Source of the DNA: an uncultured Lachnospiraceae bacterium
Lineage (GTDB): Bacteria; Bacillota; Clostridia; Lachnospirales; Lachnospiraceae
Assembly (NCBI GenBank): GCA_900316165.1
Contig: ONBW01000001.1
Location: forward strand, 1 to 64,000
DNA: 64,000 bases
Reading direction: 5' to 3'
Every line of letters begins with the position of its first letter. The first letter of the stretch is position 1. Under the pieces are notes generated by a model. That model was given only the letters and a program-made list of their open reading frames with translations, searched no databases and was not told where the DNA came from. A program made the translations under genes and the position numbers. Of the stretch, positions 42,261 through 51,006 are shown piece by piece.

Positions 42261-42272
42261 AAAGGAGACATT

Positions 42273-42497
42273 ATGAATCCATCAGCACTTTTTAAGCTCC
42301 AGGGAGCTTTTCAGAAATTCCAGGCGGCACATCCGAAGGTCGTATCTTATTTTTCAAGTGTGTTTGGAAATGGCATTCCTGAGGGAAGCGTTATAGAGTT
42401 AACTGTTACGAAGCCGGGTGAGGAGCCTGTCACTACGAATATGAGAGTGACTCAGGACGACCTCGACCTGATGCAGACTTTAAAGGAAATGCACTAA
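42273..42497 (+). CDS. Small hypothetical protein (74 aa) before uvrB
   Basis: A 74-residue soluble protein starting [20 protein letters not shown] and ending [20 protein letters not shown] is 7 nt before the ATG, a strong site, and its last base overlaps the uvrB start (TAATG), so it is translated and coupled with uvrB. I do not recognise a domain; similar short proteins are found in Lachnospiraceae, as recalled. Confidence 0.8.
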   Translation: MNPSALFKLQGAFQKFQAAHPKVVSYFSSVFGNGIPEGSVIELTVTKPGEEPVTTNMRVTQDDLDLMQTLKEMH

Positions 42498-44563
42498 TGG
42501 ACAGATTCATTCTGCATTCGAAATATCAACCTACCGGCGACCAGCCGGAGGCTATCAAAGAATTAGTCGACGGCTTTAAAGAGGGCAATCAGTTCGAGAC
42601 GCTTCTCGGTGTTACCGGTTCAGGTAAGACCTTTACGATGGCGAATGTCATTGCGGCGCTCAACAAGCCGACTCTTATAATGAGCCACAACAAGACTCTT
42701 GCAGGACAGCTCTACAGCGAGATGAAGGAATTTTTCCCGGAGAACGCTGTAGAGTATTTTGTCTCTTACTATGATTACTATCAGCCTGAGGCCTATGTGC
42801 CGCAGTCGGATACCTACATAGCGAAGGACTCTGCAGTAAACGATGAGATCGATAAGCTCCGTCTCTCTGCTACGGCTGCGCTCGCTGAGAGAAGAGATGT
42901 AATAGTTGTAGCCTCTGTTTCCTGCATATACGGTATCGGAAGTCCTGACGACTATGAAAATCTGATGGTGTCTCTTCGTCCCGGTCAGGATAAGGACAGG
43001 GATGAAGTCATCAAAGAACTCATAGAGATGCAGTATCTTAGAAACGACATGGATTTCAAGCGTGGTACTTTCAGGGTTCGCGGTGATACTCTGGAAGTGA
43101 TCCCAGCGAATACGACTGACTACGCGTACCGTATCGAGTGGTTCGGCGACGAGATAGACCGGATAGTACAGACAGACCCGCTTACTGGAAAAGTACAGTA
43201 CGAACTGAGTCACTGCGCTATTTTTCCGGCATCGCACTATGTAGTTCCGAAGGAGAGGATAGAGCGGGCCTGCCAGTCTATTGAGGCAGAACTGAAGGAG
43301 AGAGTGGATTTTTTTAAGGCGCATGACAAGCTCCTCGAGGCGCAGAGAATTGCCGAGAGGACGAACTTCGATGTCGAGATGCTGCGTGAGACAGGATTCT
43401 GTTCAGGAATAGAGAACTACTCGAGGCATATGACCGGGGCTAAGCCGGGCGAAGCACCGCAGTGTCTTATCGATTATTTCGGAAATGATTTTCTTACGAT
43501 AATAGACGAGAGCCACATCACTGTTCCACAGATCGGCGGTATGTACAATGGCGATAAGGCGAGAAAGACGACGCTTGTCGACTATGGATTCAGGCTTCCT
43601 TCGGCTCTCGATAACAGGCCGCTTTCATTCAGTGAGTGGGAGCAGAAAATAGACCAGCTGATGTTTGTGTCCGCCACACCGGGACACTATGAGGAGGAAC
43701 ACGAGCTGCTACGTGCCGAGCAGGTTATAAGACCTACCGGACTCTTAGATCCATCGATTGATGTCCGCCCGACTGAGGGACAGATCGATGATCTCTATTC
43801 AGAGATTAAGAAGGAGACCGATGGACATCACAAGGTCCTTGTCACTACTCTTACGAAGAGGATGGCGGAGGATCTTACTGACTATCTGGTTCAGCTCGGA
43901 GTCAGGGTCAAATATCTGCATTCAGATATCGATACTCTTGAAAGAGCCGAGATCATCAGAGATCTGCGTCTAGATGTATTTGATGTCTTAGTCGGAATCA
44001 ACCTTCTTCGTGAGGGACTTGATATCCCTGAGATCACGCTCGTTGCTATTCTCGATGCGGATAAGGAGGGCTTCCTTCGTAACGAAACCTCACTTATCCA
44101 GACTATCGGACGTGCAGCGAGAAATGACCATGGTCACGTAATCATGTACGCAGACACAGTCACTGAGTCGATGCAGAAAGCTATCGATGAGACGGAGCGT
44201 CGTAGAAAAATTCAGATGGCCTACAACGAGAAGCATCATATAACTCCGAAGACTATAGAGAAGGCAGTTCAGGATGTCATCGCTGTTTCAAAGCAGGTTG
44301 CTACTGAGGAGAAGGATATGGAGAGGCAGCCTGAGGAGATGACAGTCGAAGAGCTGAAGAAGTATATCGAAAAAATCCGCGGCAAGATGGAGAAGGCAGC
44401 TGCCGATCTCAATTTTGAGGGAGCTGCCGAGTACCGTGACAGAATGATAGAGCTTAAAAATATGCTGCGGGATGAAGAGGTAGAAAACAGTGAAAGAAGC
44501 AACACAGGAACTGACACCAAGAAAGTACATAAAAATAAGAGGGGCAAAGGTTCACAATCTTAA
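42497..44563 (+). CDS. uvrB: Excinuclease ABC subunit B
   Basis: Damage-verifying helicase-like subunit of nucleotide excision repair, 688 residues. Walker A is GVTGSGKT (about residues 35-42); the beta-hairpin region [12 protein letters not shown], the helicase motif IDESH, and [13 protein letters not shown] follow. The UVR domain that binds UvrC lies near 620-655 ([20 protein letters not shown]). About 25 further residues run out of frame through the start of uvrA, a 74-bp overlap. Confidence 0.97.
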   Translation: MDRFILHSKYQPTGDQPEAIKELVDGFKEGNQFETLLGVTGSGKTFTMANVIAALNKPTLIMSHNKTLAGQLYSEMKEFFPENAVEYFVSYYDYYQPEAYVPQSDTYIAKDSAVNDEIDKLRLSATAALAERRDVIVVASVSCIYGIGSPDDYENLMVSLRPGQDKDRDEVIKELIEMQYLRNDMDFKRGTFRVRGDTLEVIPANTTDYAYRIEWFGDEIDRIVQTDPLTGKVQYELSHCAIFPASHYVVPKERIERACQSIEAELKERVDFFKAHDKLLEAQRIAERTNFDVEMLRETGFCSGIENYSRHMTGAKPGEAPQCLIDYFGNDFLTIIDESHITVPQIGGMYNGDKARKTTLVDYGFRLPSALDNRPLSFSEWEQKIDQLMFVSATPGHYEEEHELLRAEQVIRPTGLLDPSIDVRPTEGQIDDLYSEIKKETDGHHKVLVTTLTKRMAEDLTDYLVQLGVRVKYLHSDIDTLERAEIIRDLRLDVFDVLVGINLLREGLDIPEITLVAILDADKEGFLRNETSLIQTIGRAARNDHGHVIMYADTVTESMQKAIDETERRRKIQMAYNEKHHITPKTIEKAVQDVIAVSKQVATEEKDMERQPEEMTVEELKKYIEKIRGKMEKAAADLNFEGAAEYRDRMIELKNMLRDEEVENSERSNTGTDTKKVHKNKRGKGSQS

Positions 44564-47336
44564 AAATATCGACCTCGATATTCCACGTGATTCGTTTACT
44601 GTTTTTACTGGACTTTCAGGATCGGGCAAGAGCTCGCTCGCTTTCGATACTATTTTTGCAGAGGGCCAGAGGAGATATATGGAGTCCCTCTCGAGCTATG
44701 CGAGACAGTTCTTGGGACAGATGGAAAAACCAGACGTCGATAAGATTGAGGGCCTCCCGCCTGCCATCTCTATTGACCAGAAATCTACCAATCACAACCC
44801 CAGGTCTACTGTCGGAACTGTGACGGAGATCTACGATTACCTGAGACTTCTCTACGCGAGATGCGGAATTCCACACTGTCCGAAGTGCGGCCGTCCTATT
44901 TTTAAACAGACTGTTGACCAGATGTGTGACCAGATAAAAAAGCTGCCGGAGAAGACCAGGTTTCAGGTGCTCTCTCCTGTCGTAAGAGGCAGAAAGGGCG
45001 CGCAGGAGAAGCTCTTCGAAAGAGCCAGAAAGAGCGGCTATGTCAGAGTCATTGTAGACGGCGATCTATATGATTTGAATGAGGACATTAAGCTTAACAA
45101 AAATCAGAAGCACAATATCGAGATAGTTGTCGACCGTCTCGCGATGAAAGAGGGGATTGATGCCAGACTTACAGGCTCAATCGAAAACGCCTTAAAGCTC
45201 TCAGGTGGTCTTGTGATAATCGATGTCATAGGCGGCGAGCCGATGCGTTTTTCAGAGAGCTATTCCTGTCCTTATGACGGTACCTCAATCGATGAGATAG
45301 AGCCCAGAACTTTTTCATTCAACAATCCGTTCGGTGCCTGCCCTGAGTGTTTTGGCCTCGGCGTCAAGAGAGAGTTTGACGAGAGGCTGATGATCCCTGA
45401 TGAAAGTCTCTCTTTTAATCAGGGAGCAGTTCAGGTGATTGGCTGGCAGAACTCTAAGGATAAAAAGAGCTATTCGCACGCTCTTCTTGAGGCTCTCGCG
45501 AAGGAGTACGGCTTTTCACTCGATACTCCTTACAAGGATCTGCCTGCTGATATCAAGGATATGTTCCTGCACGGTTCAGACAGGACCGTAAAGGTTTCTT
45601 ATTCAGGACGCTGGTCTACAGGCGTCTACGATGTGCAGTTTGAGGGTCTTATAGAAAATACGAAGCGCAGATACCGCGAGACCAGTTCGGATTCAGCGAA
45701 GGCTATGTTCGAGGAGTATATGCAGATCACTCCGTGCCCTGCCTGCCATGGACAGAGACTTAAGCCTGAGGCTCTTGCGGTCACTGTCGCTGATAAAAAT
45801 ATCTACGAGATGACGACGATGTCGATTAAGGATCTCCGGAAGTTTTTGGACGAGATGCAGCTTAGCGAGCAGCAGATGCAGATCGGCCGTCTGGTGCTTC
45901 GCGAGATAAAGGCGAGAGTCAAGTTCTTAGACGATGTAGGACTCGACTACCTCTCACTAGCAAGAGCGACTGCTTCTCTTTCTGGCGGCGAGACTCAGAG
46001 AATCAGGCTTGCGACTCAGATCGGTTCAGGTCTCGTAGGTGTCGCATATATCCTCGATGAGCCTTCTATCGGTCTGCACCAGAGAGATAACGATAAGCTT
46101 TTGGCTTCTCTTAAAGGCCTTAGAGATTTGGGCAATACTCTTATCGTAGTTGAGCACGATGAGGATACGATGAGGGCTGCGGATTTCTTAGTAGATATCG
46201 GACCGGGTGCCGGTGAGCACGGCGGACAGGTAGTTGTCGCTGGTACTCCTGAGGAGGTCGAGGCCTGTCCTGAGTCACTTACTGGTCAGTATCTCTCTGG
46301 CAAGAAAAAAATCCCTGTTCCCGATGTCAGAAGAAAGCCGACCGGCTATATCACGATTAAGGGTGCCCGCGAGCACAACCTCAAGAATATCGATGTGAAG
46401 ATTCCTCTTGGAATCATGACTGTGGTAACCGGTGTTTCTGGTTCTGGAAAGTCGTCTCTTATTAACGAGATTCTCTACAAGACTCTTGCCAGAGATTTGA
46501 ACAGAGCGAGAACTATTCCTGGAGACTGCGATGGCATTGAGGGCATCGATCAGCTGGACAAAATTATCGATATCGACCAGTCACCTATCGGCAGAACTCC
46601 GCGGTCCAATCCTGCAACCTACACAGGAGTATTCGACCTGATAAGAGATTTGTTTGCGGCGACTCCAGATGCGAAGGCGCGCGGCTATTCGAAGGGCAGA
46701 TTCTCCTTCAATGTCAAGGGTGGCCGTTGCGAGGCCTGCGGTGGTGACGGTATCAAGAAAATCGAGATGCACTTCCTTCCTGACGTGTATGTGCCTTGCG
46801 AGGTCTGCCACGGAAAGAGATACAACCGTGAGACACTCGAGGTCAAGTACAAGGGTAAGTCGATCTACGATGTTCTCGATATGACTGTCGAGGAGGCCGT
46901 AAAGTTCTTCGAACCGGTGCCTTCGATTTTTAGAAAAATAAAAACTCTGATGGACGTTGGATTAGGCTACATAAAGCTCGGCCAGCCTTCGACTGAGCTC
47001 TCCGGTGGTGAGGCTCAGAGAATCAAGCTTGCCACTGAGCTTTCGAGACGCGGTACCGGAAAGACTATCTATGTACTCGACGAGCCTACGACTGGCCTTC
47101 ACTTTGAGGATGTAAGAAAGCTCGTGCTGATTCTCCGTGAGCTCTCTGAAAGTGGTAATACTGTTGTCGTTATCGAGCATAATCTCGATGTCATTAAGAC
47201 GGCTGACTACATTATTGACCTGGGTCCGGAGGGCGGTGATGGCGGCGGTACTGTAATTGCCACCGGCACACCTGAGGAGATCTGCAGGGTGAAGAAGAGC
47301 TACACGGGACAGTACTTGAAGAAATATCTGAAGTGA
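44490..47336 (+). CDS. uvrA: Excinuclease ABC subunit A
   Basis: DNA damage sensor ATPase, 948 residues with two ABC modules. The GTG at 44490 is supported by GAAGAGG 9 nt upstream and gives [20 protein letters not shown]; a later start would leave the core intact too, but no other site has a ribosome signal. Walker A motifs are GLSGSGKSS (about 38-46) and GVSGSGKSS in the second half; zinc modules are CPKCGRPI and CEACGGDG...[14 protein letters not shown] signatures occur twice. It overlaps uvrB by 74 bp. Confidence 0.96.
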   Translation: MKEATQELTPRKYIKIRGAKVHNLKNIDLDIPRDSFTVFTGLSGSGKSSLAFDTIFAEGQRRYMESLSSYARQFLGQMEKPDVDKIEGLPPAISIDQKSTNHNPRSTVGTVTEIYDYLRLLYARCGIPHCPKCGRPIFKQTVDQMCDQIKKLPEKTRFQVLSPVVRGRKGAQEKLFERARKSGYVRVIVDGDLYDLNEDIKLNKNQKHNIEIVVDRLAMKEGIDARLTGSIENALKLSGGLVIIDVIGGEPMRFSESYSCPYDGTSIDEIEPRTFSFNNPFGACPECFGLGVKREFDERLMIPDESLSFNQGAVQVIGWQNSKDKKSYSHALLEALAKEYGFSLDTPYKDLPADIKDMFLHGSDRTVKVSYSGRWSTGVYDVQFEGLIENTKRRYRETSSDSAKAMFEEYMQITPCPACHGQRLKPEALAVTVADKNIYEMTTMSIKDLRKFLDEMQLSEQQMQIGRLVLREIKARVKFLDDVGLDYLSLARATASLSGGETQRIRLATQIGSGLVGVAYILDEPSIGLHQRDNDKLLASLKGLRDLGNTLIVVEHDEDTMRAADFLVDIGPGAGEHGGQVVVAGTPEEVEACPESLTGQYLSGKKKIPVPDVRRKPTGYITIKGAREHNLKNIDVKIPLGIMTVVTGVSGSGKSSLINEILYKTLARDLNRARTIPGDCDGIEGIDQLDKIIDIDQSPIGRTPRSNPATYTGVFDLIRDLFAATPDAKARGYSKGRFSFNVKGGRCEACGGDGIKKIEMHFLPDVYVPCEVCHGKRYNRETLEVKYKGKSIYDVLDMTVEEAVKFFEPVPSIFRKIKTLMDVGLGYIKLGQPSTELSGGEAQRIKLATELSRRGTGKTIYVLDEPTTGLHFEDVRKLVLILRELSESGNTVVVIEHNLDVIKTADYIIDLGPEGGDGGGTVIATGTPEEICRVKKSYTGQYLKKYLK

Positions 47337-47438
47337 TGATGACATTTTTGCGGCCTGCTATAGAGAAAGTCGATAGAGAAGCAAAAAATCTGCCTATTTT
47401 TTATGCCTATAGAAATTAAAATTTGTACTCTTTGAGAC

Positions 47439-47466
47439 TTGAAAAAGCTAAATTTTCCGCTATAAT
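47439..47466 (+). promoter_or_regulatory. mreB promoter
   Basis: TTGAAA (47439-47444) and TATAAT (47461-47466), 16-bp spacing, 73 bp before the start codon. Confidence 0.7.
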
Positions 47467-47539
47467 ATTTTATGTATGTTCTGAAATAGAGAATTACGAA
47501 GTTTTTCGTTTTTAATAGATAGGAAGGGAGCCCTACAGC

Positions 47540-48541
47540 ATGGCTGCAACAGATATTGGAATTGATTTAGGAACCGCCAGCATTCTGGTTTATTTAAAGG
47601 GAAAGGGAGTAGTCTTAAAGGAACCATCAGTCGTAGCATTCGACCGTGACACGAACAAAATTAAAGCAATCGGAGAAGAGGCCCGCCTTATGCTCGGCCG
47701 TACTCCTGGTAATATCGTGGCAGTCCGCCCTCTTCGTCAGGGTGTTATCTCAGATTACACTGTCACTGAGAAGATGATCAAGTACTTCATCCAGAAGGCA
47801 CTTGGAAAGAGAAGCTACAGAAAGCCACGTATCTCAGTCTGCGTTCCTTCAGGTGTTACTGAGGTTGAGAAGCGTGCCGTTGAGGATGCTGCCTATGCAG
47901 CAGGCGCCCGTGAGGTATTTATCATCGAGGAGCCTATCGCCGCAGCTATCGGCGCCGGGATCGACATCAGCCGTCCTTGCGGTAATATGATCGTAGATAT
48001 CGGTGGTGGTACAGCAGATATCGCTGTTATCTCACTTGGCGGATCTGTAGTATCTACCTCTATCAAGGTTGCCGGCGATAATTTCGACGAGGCCCTTGTC
48101 AGATACATGAGAAAGAAGCATAACCTCCTGATCGGTGAGAGAACCGCAGAGGATATGAAGATTAATATCGGAACCTGCTACCCGCTGACTACTCCGGAGA
48201 CCATGAACGTCCGTGGAAGAAACCTCGTTACAGGACTTCCAAAGACCATCGAAGTTTCATCAGAGGAGACAGAGGAAGCACTTCGTGAGCCAACAGCTCA
48301 GATCGTAGAGGCTGTTCACTCAGTTCTCGAGAAGACACCTCCAGAACTTGCAGCTGATGTCGCTGACAGAGGTATTATCCTTACAGGAGGCGGCTCACTG
48401 CTCCGTGGTCTCGAGGAGCTTATGGTGGAGCGCACCGGAATCAATACTATGACAGCTGAGGATCCGATGACCTGCGTAGCTATCGGAACCGGAAAGTATG
48501 TCGAGTTCATGGCAGGAAATCACGACCTCTCACAGGTGTGA
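47540..48541 (+). CDS. mreB: Rod shape-determining protein MreB/Mbl
   Basis: Actin-like filament protein that guides side-wall synthesis; 333 residues. The phosphate loops GIDLGTASILVY (about residues 7-18) and VDIGGGTADIAVISLGG (about 153-169), the ADP-binding LTGGGSLLRGLEEL and the RKPRISVCVPSGVTEVEKRAVEDA segment are all typical. It stands apart from mreC and mreD, so it may be an Mbl-like paralogue. AGGAAGGGAG precedes the ATG. Confidence 0.95.
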   Translation: MAATDIGIDLGTASILVYLKGKGVVLKEPSVVAFDRDTNKIKAIGEEARLMLGRTPGNIVAVRPLRQGVISDYTVTEKMIKYFIQKALGKRSYRKPRISVCVPSGVTEVEKRAVEDAAYAAGAREVFIIEEPIAAAIGAGIDISRPCGNMIVDIGGGTADIAVISLGGSVVSTSIKVAGDNFDEALVRYMRKKHNLLIGERTAEDMKINIGTCYPLTTPETMNVRGRNLVTGLPKTIEVSSEETEEALREPTAQIVEAVHSVLEKTPPELAADVADRGIILTGGGSLLRGLEELMVERTGINTMTAEDPMTCVAIGTGKYVEFMAGNHDLSQV

Positions 48542-48570
48542 TTAAATGATCTTTTGACAGGAGCTGTGTT

Positions 48571-50268
48571 ATGAAATATTCGTTCCTAAAGAGATGTATA
48601 TCGTTTATTATGACGGCTGCTTTGGCAGTCGTCATTTCTATACCCGCAGATGCTTCCACTACAGTAAGAAATGCTTCGTGGGGGGATCTGACATCCATAG
48701 AACAGCCGATGTACAATCATCTGGTGAGTGAGCTGGAGAGAATCGTAAGTAAGGGAGGCTCTACAGAAATCACTTTTGACGGTCTGCAGTTTGATACTGA
48801 TGATATCTCTGGCGATAAAGTGAATGCAGGAATTCTCTGGGACGATATCTATACCTGGGTATCGTTCAATCATCCGGAGCTTTTATTTTTTGAAGAAATA
48901 AATCCTGATGATCAGGATGCCAGCGATATGACGGTAGGGCCCACTTCTTTTTCTGTAAAAATAGGCGTTGACAAAAAATACAGAGGTTCTGATGAGTATA
49001 CGCTGAGCACGAATGCGGCTTCCATAGCTTCTTCTGCAAAAAGTACCGCAGATGCAGTTATTTCAAAGAATTTAAATAAAGGGACCTACGATACTATAAA
49101 GGCCTATGCCGACTGGATCGCAGATAACGTCAGCTATGATCATAGCGCAGCAAGGCTGTCGGCGTCAGAGATAACAGATAACTCACCATGGAATGCTATT
49201 TCAGTTTTTGATAACGATTCTTCTACGAATGTTGTCTGCGAGGGCTATGCCAAGGCTTTCCAATACCTGATGGACAACACTCCACGTTTTGTATCCACAG
49301 GCATCACTTCAAAAATTGTCACAAGCACAGTGCCTGTTACAAACGGCAGCAGTTCTGCAGTCTCCGGTTCTTCGATAGGAGTCGATGACGAAACAACCGG
49401 ACACATGTGGAACGTCGTTACTATAAACGGCAAAAATTATCTGGTAGATGTGACCTGGTATGACACTGATTCAGCTGTGCCATACAGGACGAAGTATCTG
49501 CTGGGAGGAGAAGATGCCGCAGAATCAGATGATACGAAACTCCATGAATATGATGCCCCGACAAAAGAGTTTTATTCGTATGATGAACTGGAGCTCTCTG
49601 AGACAGCATACGACAAATCGAGCACAGATCCGGTAACACCTGGAAATTCAGGGAATACTGGAAATACAGGCAACACCGGAACTAATACAGGTAACACCGG
49701 AAGCACATCATCAGGAAGTTCGGCTGGAAATACATCTTCAGGAAGTACAACAGGAAATACATCCTCTGGCAGCACCACCGGAAATTCAAGTACTTCAAAC
49801 GATACAGGAATTAACACTCCGGTAAGTTTCAACACCTCTGGTGCGCAGATAGGTGGCAATCAGGTGGTGTCAACGACAATCACCTATACAGCACCGCAGA
49901 CAGGCGATACCTCATACCCTTTTGCTGACACCTACGATGAGACAGAATCAGAGACAGAGCAGACTGCACAGATAGCCTCAGTAGAGAGCAAGAAGGGCAG
50001 TGTAACCTCAGTTTCAGCTGGAAGCAAAAAGCTTACTATAAAGTTCAAGAAGGTTTCTGTAAGTGGAAAAACAGTGAAGTACCAGGTCGCCTTAAAGCAG
50101 TCGACCGCAAAGAGCTGGAAGAAATCGTATGTCTCATCTACAAAGAAGACATTCAGCGGCCTTAAGAAGGGAAAAACCTACTGGGTCAGTGTCCGTCCGT
50201 ACATCACGGTAGACGGAAGTGAGTATTTCGGCCAATGGTCAAAGACACTGGCTAAGAAAGTGAAATGA
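48571..50268 (+). CDS. Secreted transglutaminase-like protein with fibronectin type III domain
   Basis: A 565-residue exported protein. Signal peptide to about residue 28 (ADA cleavage). The transglutaminase/protease-like domain (about 150-320) has the Cys-His-Asp triad: VVCEGYAKAFQYL (Cys223), GHMWNVV (His278), VDVTWYD (Asp293). A low-complexity linker of GNTGNT and SSGSTTGNT repeats (about 355-415) is followed by a C-terminal fibronectin-like domain (about 470-565, SVTSVSAGSKKLTIKFKKVS and following). It probably acts on or near the cell wall, as a cysteine protease or cross-linking enzyme. AGGAG precedes the ATG. Its 3' end overlaps convergent yigZ by 17 bp. Confidence 0.87.
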   Translation: MKYSFLKRCISFIMTAALAVVISIPADASTTVRNASWGDLTSIEQPMYNHLVSELERIVSKGGSTEITFDGLQFDTDDISGDKVNAGILWDDIYTWVSFNHPELLFFEEINPDDQDASDMTVGPTSFSVKIGVDKKYRGSDEYTLSTNAASIASSAKSTADAVISKNLNKGTYDTIKAYADWIADNVSYDHSAARLSASEITDNSPWNAISVFDNDSSTNVVCEGYAKAFQYLMDNTPRFVSTGITSKIVTSTVPVTNGSSSAVSGSSIGVDDETTGHMWNVVTINGKNYLVDVTWYDTDSAVPYRTKYLLGGEDAAESDDTKLHEYDAPTKEFYSYDELELSETAYDKSSTDPVTPGNSGNTGNTGNTGTNTGNTGSTSSGSSAGNTSSGSTTGNTSSGSTTGNSSTSNDTGINTPVSFNTSGAQIGGNQVVSTTITYTAPQTGDTSYPFADTYDETESETEQTAQIASVESKKGSVTSVSAGSKKLTIKFKKVSVSGKTVKYQVALKQSTAKSWKKSYVSSTKKTFSGLKKGKTYWVSVRPYITVDGSEYFGQWSKTLAKKVK

Positions 50269-50884
50269 CCTCCTCATCCACAAGACCATAGGAGACCTCG
50301 TCGCCCCATTCGGGAGAAGCTTTTCCGGCAGTGATCTCAGCAAGCTGTTTATCAGTCAGGGCTTTGAGATCTGAAGGAACCATTAAATGAACAGTGACCG
50401 CAGACCCGTATTCGATACCGGTCTGCGGTATTTTTTTCTCATTGAAAAAATAACCGGCTTTGCCATAATCGTTGTAATCGAGAGTTACTGAAAGCGGAAA
50501 GCCTTTGAGGATTTCCATAAGTATGGCGTCATCAACTGCCTCGGAGGCAGCAGTGCTGTAGGCACGGGTCAGACCACCTGTACCTAAAAGAGTTCCACCA
50601 AAATAGCGGACTACAGCTATAAGGCAGTGCTCTAATTCTCTGTGAGTCAGCACGTCAGCGATAGGATGGCCGGCAGTGCCCTGCGGCTCGCCGTCATCAG
50701 ACGAACGCAGGACGCCGTCTATCTGCCAGGCGAAGCAGACGTGTCTGGCGTTATAGTGCTCCTTCCTGAGAGCGTTTATTTGATTAGAAGCTTCTTCGGG
50801 TGAAGAGACATCTAAGACATATCCGAGGAAGCGCGACTTCTTCTCATCGTATTCACTGTTACCGGTCCTGGTGATCCTATACAT
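50252..50884 (-). CDS. YigZ/IMPACT family protein
   Basis: A 210-residue protein of the UPF0029/IMPACT family. The start at 50884 (MYRITRTGNSEY) has GGAG 7 nt upstream. Family landmarks are KKSRFLGYV, HVCFAWQID, SSDDGEPQGTAGHPI and VVRYFGGTLLGTGGLTRAYS. Relatives are linked to translation control or proline peptide hydrolysis, but the bacterial function is not settled. An 8-bp hairpin (50895-50902 with 50913-50920) lies in the leader just before the ribosome site. Confidence 0.92.
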   Translation of the reverse strand: MYRITRTGNSEYDEKKSRFLGYVLDVSSPEEASNQINALRKEHYNARHVCFAWQIDGVLRSSDDGEPQGTAGHPIADVLTHRELEHCLIAVVRYFGGTLLGTGGLTRAYSTAASEAVDDAILMEILKGFPLSVTLDYNDYGKAGYFFNEKKIPQTGIEYGSAVTVHLMVPSDLKALTDKQLAEITAGKASPEWGDEVSYGLVDEEVISLS

Positions 50885-50942
50885 ACTAAACTCCAGCATA
50901 TCTATTGAAAATGATATGCTTTATTATACCTGATTTTTCTGC

Positions 50943-50948
50943 TATAAT
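50943..50948 (+). promoter_or_regulatory. -10 box upstream of the class A PBP gene
   Basis: A perfect TATAAT 58 bp before the start codon, with only a weak TTTATT at -35. A divergent TATAAT for yigZ lies at 50927-50922 on the minus strand. Confidence 0.5.
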
Positions 50949-51006
50949 AAAGAGTCAGCACGGGCCTTAAGGACCAGTAACAAGCCACTGCATAAAGGAA
51001 CCAGGA

